Position numbers and translations under genes: made by a program. Shown here one piece after another: positions 6,909 to 15,109 of a stretch of DNA of 42,973 bases. How positions within the stretch are numbered: the first letter of the stretch is position 1; each line of letters starts with the position of its first letter. The notes beneath the pieces are model-generated. The model was not told the DNA's origin and did no database searches. It saw only the letters and a list, made by a program, of their open reading frames with translations. Source of the stretch: Lachnospiraceae bacterium (GTDB taxonomy: Bacteria; Bacillota; Clostridia; Lachnospirales; Lachnospiraceae); the NCBI GenBank assembly GCA_017399685.1, contig JAFQBM010000052.1, forward strand, positions 1-42,973. Reading direction: 5' to 3'.

Positions 6909-8702
6909 ATGATAAAAGAAAAAGATGTATTAATTCGAATATTAAAAATATGTTGGAAATGTCAAAAAAAATATTTAATCTTGATTTTTTTTGTGTTACT
7001 ATTAAAAACGATTATGCCATTTATTACATTATTATCTTTGCAAGAAATACTTAATATAGCACAAGGCGATATTGGTGAAGAAAAGAATATTTTTGCTTTA
7101 GGAATGGTAATATATTTTTTATCTATTATTTTTAGTAGTTTGTTTGGTGATTGGTCTGAGTATCTTCAAGGATTGCTCAAAGTGAATCTTAACTTTGATT
7201 TTCATAAAATGATCATGAATCAGTCAATGCAATTGTCATTAAAAGCATACGAAGATTCAAAGACTTATGATAAGATGCAACGAGCTATACAAGAGACGCA
7301 AACACCATATCAGTGTTTGATAAATATATTTAATTCTTTTTCTAATTTGTTCTCACTATTTGGAAATATTGTTATTTTGTTTGCTTGGAAATGGTATATT
7401 GTATTAATTTTAATGGTGTTACCGATTATTTCTGCTTTTTTTACGGTTATTATAGGAAAATATGAATATAAAGTAATGCGTGAAAGGGTATCTGATTCCA
7501 GGAAAATAGGATATTATAGAACTTTAATAAGTGATGTGTCGTCTTGCAAAGAAAATAAGTTGTTAAACATAGAAAAGGATTTGTTTACTAAATTTAAAAA
7601 ATTGTATTCGGATTTTGTATATAAAGATAAAAAAATATTAGGATATAAAGTGTCTAATTCAATCTTATTTAATTTTTTGGAAAATGGTTTGGGAATTGTA
7701 ATTATTTTTAGGGTGCTTCTTTCAGTATTATATAAAAAAATATATATAGGTACAGCTAATACATACATAAATTGTGTATGGAATTCAATAAAGAGTATTA
7801 ACATGGTTATTGATAGTATTGCAAATATTTATAATAAAATACGATATGTATCTAATATATTGGAATTTTTAGAAACAAAGAAAGAAGATAAGATTTGTAA
7901 TGAAAAGAAAATTGAAATTCATGACATACAGAAGATTGAATTTCTAAATGTAAGTTTTAGATATAAAAAAGAGTTACCTTATGTATTAAAGAATATCAAT
8001 TGCACAATTGATGGATTGGAAAAAATAGTAATAGTAGGTGGAAACGGTTCTGGAAAAAGTACATTTATTAAATTGCTTTGTGGTCTATATGATGAATATG
8101 AAGGAGAGATTTTAGTTAATGGAATTTGTTTGAAAAAAATAGATAAAAATTCTTATCAAAAAAAGCTAGGCGTGGTATTTCAGGATTTTGTAAAGTATGA
8201 GTTTTTGTTAAAAGATAGCTTATTACTTGGGAATAGATGGTATGAAGACAATGAACTTGTATCCAAATTGGATAAAATTCAGCAAAAAGGTATTATGAAT
8301 TTTGTTGAAAAACTACCACAAGGACTTAATACTCAACTAGGTAGTAAATTTGACAGAGGTGTTCAATTATCAGGAGGAGAATGGCAACAAGTTAGTTTTA
8401 TACGTGCTATCATAAAAAATGCACAAGTATGTGTTTTTGATGAACCTAGTTCTGCATTAGATATTATTACAGAAGAAAATATGTATAAGATATTAAAAGA
8501 ACATTTAAAAAATTCTATTTGTATTCTGGTAACACATCGTTTGTATATTGTTAATGATTATGCCACACGAGCTGTTGTTTTTAAAGATGGAAAAATAATT
8601 GAAGATGATAAATTGGAGACTTTACTTAGAAGGGATAGCAACTATAAGCACATGTTAGATAGAGTAAAAAAGATTGAGATAGATATGAGGGGAGAATTTT
8701 AA
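6909..8702 (+). CDS. ABC exporter (membrane domain fused to ATPase)
   Basis: A half-transporter of 597 residues, likely exporting the modified peptide. The membrane domain with about five to six hydrophobic segments spans residues 15-310 (two near the N-terminus, a pair near 150-190, further ones near 250-290). The nucleotide-binding domain has Walker A GGNGSGKST (377-385, K383), signature LSGGEWQQ, Walker B VFDEPSSALD (D511, E512) and a switch His in VTHR. There is no N-terminal C39 peptidase domain, unlike many bacteriocin exporters, so the leader must be cut by another protein. ATG 6909 is chosen because GGAG (6900-6903) precedes it; the earlier in-frame TTG at 6885 has no ribosome-binding site. 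Its stop abuts the next ATG (TAAATG). Confidence 0.88.
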   Translation: MIKEKDVLIRILKICWKCQKKYLILIFFVLLLKTIMPFITLLSLQEILNIAQGDIGEEKNIFALGMVIYFLSIIFSSLFGDWSEYLQGLLKVNLNFDFHKMIMNQSMQLSLKAYEDSKTYDKMQRAIQETQTPYQCLINIFNSFSNLFSLFGNIVILFAWKWYIVLILMVLPIISAFFTVIIGKYEYKVMRERVSDSRKIGYYRTLISDVSSCKENKLLNIEKDLFTKFKKLYSDFVYKDKKILGYKVSNSILFNFLENGLGIVIIFRVLLSVLYKKIYIGTANTYINCVWNSIKSINMVIDSIANIYNKIRYVSNILEFLETKKEDKICNEKKIEIHDIQKIEFLNVSFRYKKELPYVLKNINCTIDGLEKIVIVGGNGSGKSTFIKLLCGLYDEYEGEILVNGICLKKIDKNSYQKKLGVVFQDFVKYEFLLKDSLLLGNRWYEDNELVSKLDKIQQKGIMNFVEKLPQGLNTQLGSKFDRGVQLSGGEWQQVSFIRAIIKNAQVCVFDEPSSALDIITEENMYKILKEHLKNSICILVTHRLYIVNDYATRAVVFKDGKIIEDDKLETLLRRDSNYKHMLDRVKKIEIDMRGEF

Positions 8703-9560
8703 ATGCCGATTGTAATTGAAAAATTGTCTAAGAAATATAATAATGGAAGAGTAAATGCACTGGCAGAAATAAGTACTGTTATTCCGGAAGGAACGTTTGG
8801 ATTATTAGGAGAAAATGGTGCGGGAAAAAGTAGTTTATTAAGAATATTAGCTACGATTTCTACTTTGGATAAAGGAAAAGTTACATACGACAGCTATGAT
8901 ATCGTTAATGATACAGGCATGATACGAAATATGATTGGATACCTTCCGCAAAAATTTGATTTTTTCGAAAAGTTGACTGTGTATGAAATGTTGGAATACA
9001 TAGCACTGTTAAAAGGAATAAAAAATTACAAAGATGAAATTATGAGTTTGATAGAGGATTTTAACTTGAAGGAAAAGGAAAATGTTAAAATCAGTAAATT
9101 GTCTGGTGGAATGAAGCAGAGAGTTGCAATTGCACAGGCATTATTAGGAAATCCTAAATATGTGATATTGGATGAACCAACAGTTGGACTTGACCCGACG
9201 GAAAGATTGAGATTTAGAAATGTTTTGAATAAAAGGAAACAAAATTCAAATTTAATTATTTCTACACACATTATATCTGATGTTGCAATGATGTGTGAAA
9301 ATGTGGGTATTATGAAAGCCGGAAAGATTATATTTTGTGATTCGGTAGAGAATTTGCTCAAAAAAGTTGAAAATAAAGTTTTTATAGAAACTGTCTCCAA
9401 TAATAGCGTCATAGATGAAAAAAAATACAATAAAATCATATCTATTTTAAGGAAACCGGAGGGATTGGAAATCAGATACATAGCTGAAGAAGGAGAAAAT
9501 AGTGTAATGCCTACTCTTGAGGATGCTTACTTTTATATGATTAATTTGAATGAAGGTTGA
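8703..9560 (+). CDS. ABC transporter ATPase subunit (ABC-2/bacitracin-resistance type)
   Basis: A stand-alone 285-residue ATPase: Walker A GENGAGKSS (36-44, K42), LSGGMKQRVAIAQALLGNP signature, Walker B VILDEPTVGLDP (D157, E158), and a switch His in STHI. A C-terminal regulatory tail of about 70 residues follows. It begins directly at the exporter's stop codon and its end overlaps the region of the next gene's start, so translation is likely coupled. With the two membrane proteins that follow it probably forms an ABC-2 type complex for self-protection or a second export step. This ATPase family commonly gives immunity in lantibiotic clusters (LanF-like); the assignment to immunity here is inference. 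Confidence 0.88.
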   Translation: MPIVIEKLSKKYNNGRVNALAEISTVIPEGTFGLLGENGAGKSSLLRILATISTLDKGKVTYDSYDIVNDTGMIRNMIGYLPQKFDFFEKLTVYEMLEYIALLKGIKNYKDEIMSLIEDFNLKEKENVKISKLSGGMKQRVAIAQALLGNPKYVILDEPTVGLDPTERLRFRNVLNKRKQNSNLIISTHIISDVAMMCENVGIMKAGKIIFCDSVENLLKKVENKVFIETVSNNSVIDEKKYNKIISILRKPEGLEIRYIAEEGENSVMPTLEDAYFYMINLNEG

Positions 9561-9565
9561 AAAAG

Positions 9566-10990
9566 ATGATGAAATTGATTAGGAAAAGTTTAAAAATTGT
9601 AGAAACGGAAATATATAACAATAGGACGCTGGCGCTATTTGTAAATTTTAGCGTATTTCTGTTAGTTCTGGCTTTGCAGTTTGGAGATATTACATTAAAA
9701 GTGACAGGCAATTATTTAGTACTGGTATGGGTAGCTATGAATGTTTGTTTTACTTTTCACATTTTTTTTAGAAGTAATCGAGAGTTTATTTTGTGTATTA
9801 GTGGATTTAGGAACCGCCATAGATATCTTTTTTTAATATCACTTGCATCAATTATTAATATACAGTGGTTTTTTGTTATTTTCATACAACTTGTGGTGTG
9901 TTTTAAAGCTAATGTTGGAAATGCACTATTGATAACATTGACACAATACATATATGCAGTTGCTTTTGGTGCATTAGCGGGAGTAATTCAGGTAAAAGGT
10001 GTAGGAGTGTTCCTTATAGGCGCATTTGGACTTTATAACTTTATTTTTTGTAATCCATATAATTATGAAGCATCCAGCCATATGTTTATGAACAGTGAAA
10101 TAATCTTTACTGTTAATGATTTGAATATAGAAAGTATTATTAATTCTTTATTATTTTCTATATTCTTTTTCATATTAACCTTTTTAGGAATTAAGTTGAG
10201 TGTAAAGAGAAGGATAAAAACTGTTTTATTATATATGTTATGTTTCGTTGTAGTTTATACCGTTTTTTTAGAAGGTACAATATATGCATATGAAAATGCT
10301 GATACAGAACGAAATATGTTATATGAGCAGAATGAAAGGATAGAGTATAGAGGACTTTCAAACAGTGAAATAAAAGATGTAGCATGCATAATGCTTTTGT
10401 TTGAAGATGAGTATAATAAGATAGAAGGCAATCTGGCTAATGAAAATACCTATATGATACAAAAAAAATATTTGCCGGAGATGGTGTGGCTGATAAATGG
10501 AGGGAGTATTTCTCCAATACAAATATTGAATGATCATGTCGATGTTAATATATTATCTCGTAATATGCTGTATTTTGAACATTCAGATCTTTTGAGAAGT
10601 TTTTTAGAAGAAGTTTGTGTAGAAATGGAAGCGAATGTCCAGGGATATAACAGTAGCAAATATACACGACATATGATAAATGGATTTAGCATGTGCATTT
10701 TGGAAAATGTCTCTGGAAAGTTAGAAATAAAATCAGCCAAAGAAGTTTATGATTACTACGATGAGTATCATAATGAAATGTTAATATTGCCATCAACAGA
10801 GTATAATTTTGTTAAGAAAATAGGATATATTGTATATTCCCAATATCCTGATTTAGCAAATAAATTATATATTAGTATATGGGAAAATGAAGTAAGTACA
10901 GATGATGAATTTATTGATTTATTAAAAAATGATTTCAAAGAGATATATGAGGATAGTGAAGTGATTGATATATTAAGTTATATACGTTAG
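9566..10990 (+). CDS. multi-pass membrane protein, putative ABC permease with large C-terminal domain
   Basis: The product has 474 residues. About seven hydrophobic segments lie between residues 20 and 240, after a positively charged N-terminus (cytoplasmic side). A soluble C-terminal domain of about 230 residues follows, without cysteine clusters or HExxH. An odd number of segments would place that domain outside the cell. The gene sits between the ABC ATPase and a second membrane protein with almost no gaps, so it is likely the ATPase's permease partner. ATG 9566 is chosen, with GAAGG 9 bp upstream; the earlier TTG at 9557 is too close to that site. I do not recognise the C-terminal domain. 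It could bind the product as an immunity domain. Confidence 0.7.
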   Translation: MMKLIRKSLKIVETEIYNNRTLALFVNFSVFLLVLALQFGDITLKVTGNYLVLVWVAMNVCFTFHIFFRSNREFILCISGFRNRHRYLFLISLASIINIQWFFVIFIQLVVCFKANVGNALLITLTQYIYAVAFGALAGVIQVKGVGVFLIGAFGLYNFIFCNPYNYEASSHMFMNSEIIFTVNDLNIESIINSLLFSIFFFILTFLGIKLSVKRRIKTVLLYMLCFVVVYTVFLEGTIYAYENADTERNMLYEQNERIEYRGLSNSEIKDVACIMLLFEDEYNKIEGNLANENTYMIQKKYLPEMVWLINGGSISPIQILNDHVDVNILSRNMLYFEHSDLLRSFLEEVCVEMEANVQGYNSSKYTRHMINGFSMCILENVSGKLEIKSAKEVYDYYDEYHNEMLILPSTEYNFVKKIGYIVYSQYPDLANKLYISIWENEVSTDDEFIDLLKNDFKEIYEDSEVIDILSYIR

Positions 10991-11000
10991 GAGATTTATT

Positions 11001-11708
11001 ATGAAGTTAAGAAGAGATTTAATTACAAAAATCAAATTAATAAAAAGAAATCCTGTGTTTTGGATATTGTGCATATTTGATTTTTATATATTGGCTTTCA
11101 TTGATAATAAATCATATTTTATGACAAATAATTATGAACAAAGTATTTACCGATATAATTTTCAACAGGTATTTATTGTTTTTACCTGCGTTTTCATTGT
11201 ACATATTATTTTTAATGAAAAAGAATTATTATCAATAAAAAATTATAGAATTATATATACTAGAGGCATAAAACAAGAAATGAATGCCTCTTTGTTATCT
11301 AATATTACAATAATTCTTGCTTCATTTTGGTGCGGTCAATTTATCTCATTGCTAGTAAATCTATTATTAGGCGGAAAAATATTTGTGCAATTATTTTTTG
11401 TGAATTTACTTGTTGTTTCGATGGAAATAATAGCTTCTATATTGTTAACAATGGGATTTAGAATGTTATTTGTTAAGGATATGGTGGTATATGGAGTGTA
11501 TTATGCATTAATTGTTTTTTTCTTAATATTCAATAATGTATATATAAGTATTCCATTAACAATAAATATATTAGGAATAGAAGAACAAGGATATTATGTA
11601 TCATTTGACAAAGCATTATGGATAGGAAGAATCATTTTAATTTTGATAGGGACGATAATTTATAAATTAGGCGTCAAAAGATTTGAGAGAAATATTAGTG
11701 AAAGTTAA
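11001..11708 (+). CDS. six-segment membrane protein, putative ABC permease subunit
   Basis: The 235 residues hold about six hydrophobic helices (near 17-34, 53-70, 97-122, 124-150, 158-180, 205-225), the layout of ABC-2 type permeases. AGGAG lies just before the ATG, and the gene begins 10 bp after its membrane-protein neighbour. Together with the preceding permease and the ATPase at 8703 it plausibly makes a heteromeric transporter. No substrate motif can be read. Very low GC and many ATA codons match the rest of this island and contrast with the spo genes downstream. Confidence 0.7.
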   Translation: MKLRRDLITKIKLIKRNPVFWILCIFDFYILAFIDNKSYFMTNNYEQSIYRYNFQQVFIVFTCVFIVHIIFNEKELLSIKNYRIIYTRGIKQEMNASLLSNITIILASFWCGQFISLLVNLLLGGKIFVQLFFVNLLVVSMEIIASILLTMGFRMLFVKDMVVYGVYYALIVFFLIFNNVYISIPLTINILGIEEQGYYVSFDKALWIGRIILILIGTIIYKLGVKRFERNISES

Positions 11709-11725
11709 TTTTGGGGTAGGTTAAA

Positions 11726-12949
11726 ATGATTGTAAGAGTGGGAAAAACTTATAATATTAATAAAATAGAAGGGTGTAGTTTGGAAATTTCATTTAGTCCA
11801 CCTAGATCGGGAAGTTACGAATTGATTTGCTGTGGCAATAAAAAGATGGAAGGAATTATATATAGTGGAAATGATAAAGAAGTTTTGCATAGTAATTATA
11901 ATAATTCTATGTATACATTAAAATTTGCTAAGACATTATTGTATCAATGTGTATATATTGTAAAGATTAATATTATTGAGGTGAAGAGTGTACAGACGCA
12001 TTTGTCTCTGCGAATAGAAGACATTCAGGAGCCTACTAATTCATTGTTTAAATATCAATGGGGGATATTGAATAAAAGTAATGGGTTGGACATAAATATT
12101 TTACCATTATGGAAGTATATAAAAGAATCAAATGTAAATATAGGGATTGCAGATACGGGGATAAATTATAATCATTGTAATTTGAATGGTTATATTAATT
12201 CTGATTTAGCATATAATTTTGTCACTGAAACAAAAGATATAAAGAGAAAATATGGAACAGAATATGAACATGGAACGCACGCAGCTGGAATTGTGGCAGC
12301 ACAACCTTGCAATAATTGTGGAATTTATGGAATAACAGAGAATTCTAATATAATTTCATTAAAAATTTTTGGAGAAAGTAATGACAGTGGTATTAAAGTA
12401 TCGGATGCGTTTGTTTCAGCAGTTGAGTATTCTTTGAAACATAATATAAGAATAATTAATTGTAGCTTTTGTGGCACAACTTTTTCAGAAAAAGAGAAAA
12501 AAATTATGGAGGAAGCGAAGGATATTTTATTTATTATTGCAGCTGGAAATAATTCTTATAACTTAGATTATAAGAAGGTGTATCCTGCGTGTTATGAATT
12601 AGAAAATGGGATTGTTGTTGCTGCAATGGATAGGGAGGGGAAAATGTATCCCACTTCCAACTATGGACAATGTATTGATATTATTGCACCGGGAGAAAAT
12701 ATAGTAAGTTTATATGGAGATGATAAATTTATTAAAGCAAATGGTACATCAGTAGCAGCACCATTTGTTACAGGTGTGTGTAGCTTAATGTTAGCATGTA
12801 GACAGGATTTAAAGCCCAGAGAGATTAAAAAAATTATTACAAGTAGAAAAAATGTTACACCAATAGAAGGAATAACGAACTGTGTAATATCAGGAGGACT
12901 TCTTAATGCTTACAAATCATATGTTTCGTTAATGGAAAATTGTGAATGA
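11726..12949 (+). CDS. S8 (subtilisin) family serine protease of the RiPP cluster, probably cytosolic
   Basis: A subtilase of 407 residues. The triad is D143 in GIADTG, H182 in EHGTHAAGIVA and S342 in NGTSVAAPFVTG, with oxyanion Asn N275 in AAGNN. All motifs are intact, so the enzyme should be active. The N-terminal 110 residues are beta-rich (PPC-like or a modified prodomain), with no signal peptide or membrane anchor. The expected place of action is therefore the cytosol. Its position at the end of the cluster and the lack of a peptidase domain in the exporter point to leader removal from the modified precursor. S8 proteases occur in CcpM/CLI_3235-type clusters as I recall. The last gene of the island, it is followed by a clear change in base composition. 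Confidence 0.88.
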   Translation: MIVRVGKTYNINKIEGCSLEISFSPPRSGSYELICCGNKKMEGIIYSGNDKEVLHSNYNNSMYTLKFAKTLLYQCVYIVKINIIEVKSVQTHLSLRIEDIQEPTNSLFKYQWGILNKSNGLDINILPLWKYIKESNVNIGIADTGINYNHCNLNGYINSDLAYNFVTETKDIKRKYGTEYEHGTHAAGIVAAQPCNNCGIYGITENSNIISLKIFGESNDSGIKVSDAFVSAVEYSLKHNIRIINCSFCGTTFSEKEKKIMEEAKDILFIIAAGNNSYNLDYKKVYPACYELENGIVVAAMDREGKMYPTSNYGQCIDIIAPGENIVSLYGDDKFIKANGTSVAAPFVTGVCSLMLACRQDLKPREIKKIITSRKNVTPIEGITNCVISGGLLNAYKSYVSLMENCE

Positions 12950-13076
12950 AAATATTTTGATAAAAGTTTCATATACTAAAAGAGGCTGAGCAATATAAGG
13001 AACAATATTACTGCATTGCGGCATAACAATTCGTGATAATGTTACATCATTATAGTTTTGAAAGTGGGGGGATAGT

Positions 13077-14003
13077 ATGAAATTACAAGACATGGTGGTT
13101 ACGGCTTTTGCTTTTGTTGCGGCACTTTTATTAATTCCGTATGTCATTACCTGGGGCATGAATGGAGTGGGGAGTAGGAAGCAGCAGACAAAACAATTAA
13201 ATTATAATATTTCCTTGGAAGTTGCCCTACAGGATGGGAAGGAGACCATGAATCTGGAGACTTACCTGTTAGGAATTCTTCCGGCGGAAATTGATGCGGA
13301 TATGCCTTTGGAAGTGATAAAAGCCCAAGCGGTTTTGTTACGGACAAAGTTATGCAGTGAGGGAGCAGAATTATCAGCAGAAGAGTTAGGGGAATGGTAT
13401 TTAGGGGAAAGTGAATTAAAAGAACGATGGACGGAAGATAAATACGAAGAAAATATCGAGAAGTTCCGTCAGGCCATTGCTGCAACAGCAGGGGAAACGC
13501 TTTGTTACAAAGAAAATTATATTTTAGTAAAATATCATAAAGGTAATGGTGGAATGATATTAAGTGCCGAGGAAGTGCTGGAAGAGAAAATTCCTTATTT
13601 ATCACAGCTAGAAAGTGAAAAGGAAATTGAAGAAAAAGACTGTGTTCAAATGGTGGAATATGATAAAACCCGGGTACAGGAGTTGCTTGGCATTACTTTT
13701 TCTGAAAAAACCTTAGAAGAGCAGTTTTTTGTAAAGAAAATGACGGAGCATGGTTTTGTAAAAGAATTATTTGCAGCAGGAGAAATTCTGGATACGGAAA
13801 CTGCTATGGAAAAATTACAATTATCATCCCCTATATTTTATTTGGAGTACTTGGAGGACAGAGTCAGGATTGTAACTCTTGGACAGGGGGTACCTTTAGG
13901 AATGAGCCAGTATGGAGCTTCATTGCAAAAAGGCGATTATCAGGAAATCTTAGAGTATTATTATCCGGGAACAAAAATAAAACAAATCTATTCTGATGTA
14001 TAG
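13077..14003 (+). CDS. spoIID: stage II sporulation protein D (peptidoglycan lytic enzyme)
   Basis: SpoIID cuts glycan strands of septal peptidoglycan during engulfment of the forespore, in the mother-cell membrane. The 308-residue product starts with one membrane helix (about 7-25), then the SpoIID/LytB domain. The motif LLGILPAEIDADMPLEVIKAQAVL holds the likely catalytic glutamate E71, and the C-terminal GQGVPLGMSQYGAS is the family hallmark. AGTGGGGGGAT precedes the ATG. SpoIIQ follows at once, the conserved order in spore formers. Compared with B. subtilis SpoIID some substrate residues differ (for example LLRTK in place of AART), within the range I expect for clostridia. Confidence 0.9.
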   Translation: MKLQDMVVTAFAFVAALLLIPYVITWGMNGVGSRKQQTKQLNYNISLEVALQDGKETMNLETYLLGILPAEIDADMPLEVIKAQAVLLRTKLCSEGAELSAEELGEWYLGESELKERWTEDKYEENIEKFRQAIAATAGETLCYKENYILVKYHKGNGGMILSAEEVLEEKIPYLSQLESEKEIEEKDCVQMVEYDKTRVQELLGITFSEKTLEEQFFVKKMTEHGFVKELFAAGEILDTETAMEKLQLSSPIFYLEYLEDRVRIVTLGQGVPLGMSQYGASLQKGDYQEILEYYYPGTKIKQIYSDV

Positions 14004-14059
14004 ATTGAAAAAACTGGGGAATACTTCTATCTATAGTTTAAGATAGGAGGATAATAAAA

Positions 14060-14851
14060 GTGGAAGATTTTTTGGCTTTTATAAAACGTAATGGATATTA
14101 TTTGATGCTTGCAGTAGGAGTGATTGCTTTAGGGGCTTTGGTGGTAAGTTATAACCGTAAAATGGAACTTACTGATAAAGTGATGGATTTGCAGGAAGAC
14201 CAGGAAAAAATTCAGTTGGTACAGGAGGAAGAGGAGGTTCTTTTGTCTGAGGATAGGAACACGGAAGAAGATTCCCAGCAGGAAGTAATCAGTAATAATG
14301 TAGAATTAGATGTTCCATCTGCACCAGCAGATCAAAAAAATGAAACCATGAATGTTACCCAGGAGGAAACCGGGGAACAAACCACGGGAGAAACTTCAAC
14401 AGGAGATGCAACCACAGAAAAGAAAGAAGAATTACATTTTGATACAAACAATCCTATGACCTGGCCGGTGGTGGGAAACGTAATATTGCCATTTAGTATG
14501 GATGCCACGGTTTATTATGTCACATTAGACCAATATAAAACAAATCCGGGAATTTTAATTCAAACCATAGAAGGAACAGAAGTAAGTCCGGGAGCAGAGG
14601 GTGAAGTAATTTCTGTTCAGGAAGAAAGCGGATATGGAATGGTGGTCACTTTGGATTTAGGAGATGGCTATGTTGCTAAATACGGACAGTTGAAGGACGT
14701 TCGTGTAGAAGAAGGTCAAAGGGTGAGTGCTAATACAGTCATTGGTTTGGCTGCTAGTCCTTCGAGTTTTTTCAAGAAAGAGGGTTGCCATATATTTTTT
14801 CAAATAAATAAGGACGAAGTGCCGCAAAATCCTATGGAATATTTAGAATAA
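14060..14851 (+). CDS. spoIIQ: SpoIIQ-like engulfment protein with degenerate LytM (M23) domain
   Basis: A forespore membrane protein that, with mother-cell SpoIIIAH, forms the engulfment zipper and feeding channel. The 263 residues comprise a short cytoplasmic end, one membrane helix (about 14-33), an acidic linker (40-130), and a LytM fold (about 150-260). The first metal ligand of M23 peptidases is absent: the usual H-x-G-x-D position reads TNPGILI. The HxH region reads CHIFFQI. It is therefore probably not a peptidase, as in the Bacillus protein. The GTG start at 14060 is supported by AGGAGG (14045-14050), 9 bp upstream. It lies 56 bp after spoIID. Confidence 0.82.
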   Translation: MEDFLAFIKRNGYYLMLAVGVIALGALVVSYNRKMELTDKVMDLQEDQEKIQLVQEEEEVLLSEDRNTEEDSQQEVISNNVELDVPSAPADQKNETMNVTQEETGEQTTGETSTGDATTEKKEELHFDTNNPMTWPVVGNVILPFSMDATVYYVTLDQYKTNPGILIQTIEGTEVSPGAEGEVISVQEESGYGMVVTLDLGDGYVAKYGQLKDVRVEEGQRVSANTVIGLAASPSSFFKKEGCHIFFQINKDEVPQNPMEYLE

Positions 14852-14987
14852 AATCTTTTTCTCATAAGAAAAATGTGATATGATAGGAGTAGGTTGAGAG
14901 TTAATGTTTACACAGTAATCTGGCACTTGGTGTTAGGTGATGTAAGAGCAAGAGTTACGATTGAGAAGACGTATCCGTATGTTTTTT

Positions 14988-15081
14988 GAGGTGACCGCAT
15001 TAAGCAAAAATGATACAAGATATGACGTGTTTTATATAAAATGCTCATACTATGTAGTTTTTTTCTAGGTGCGGTCTCCTT
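14988..15081 (+). promoter_or_regulatory. imperfect long-range inverted repeat in the leader of the first GGDEF gene
   Basis: GAGGTGACCGCA (14988-14999) and TGCGGTCTCCTT (15070-15081) match in 10 of 12 pairs across a 70-nt AT-rich loop, ending 18 bp before the ribosome-binding site of the gene at 15110. It could be an RNA leader structure or a protein-binding repeat. It does not match the conserved cores of either c-di-GMP riboswitch class as I know them. Confidence 0.3.
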
Positions 15082-15109
15082 GAATTGAAATTTTGGAATG
15101 GAGGGTAAG

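Noticed and set aside
6909-8702. Peptidase-containing (C39) bacteriocin exporter
   Set aside because: The protein begins directly with membrane segments, and the N-terminal 150-residue Cys/His protease domain is missing.
12940-13076. Sporulation sigma-E promoter for spoIID
   Set aside because: A CATATACT box near 12970 is vaguely like the -10, but no -35 at a suitable distance was found. Too weak to report.
14852-15109. c-di-GMP riboswitch before the GGDEF genes
   Set aside because: The conserved class I and II core sequences I know are absent. Only an imperfect inverted repeat remains, listed separately.
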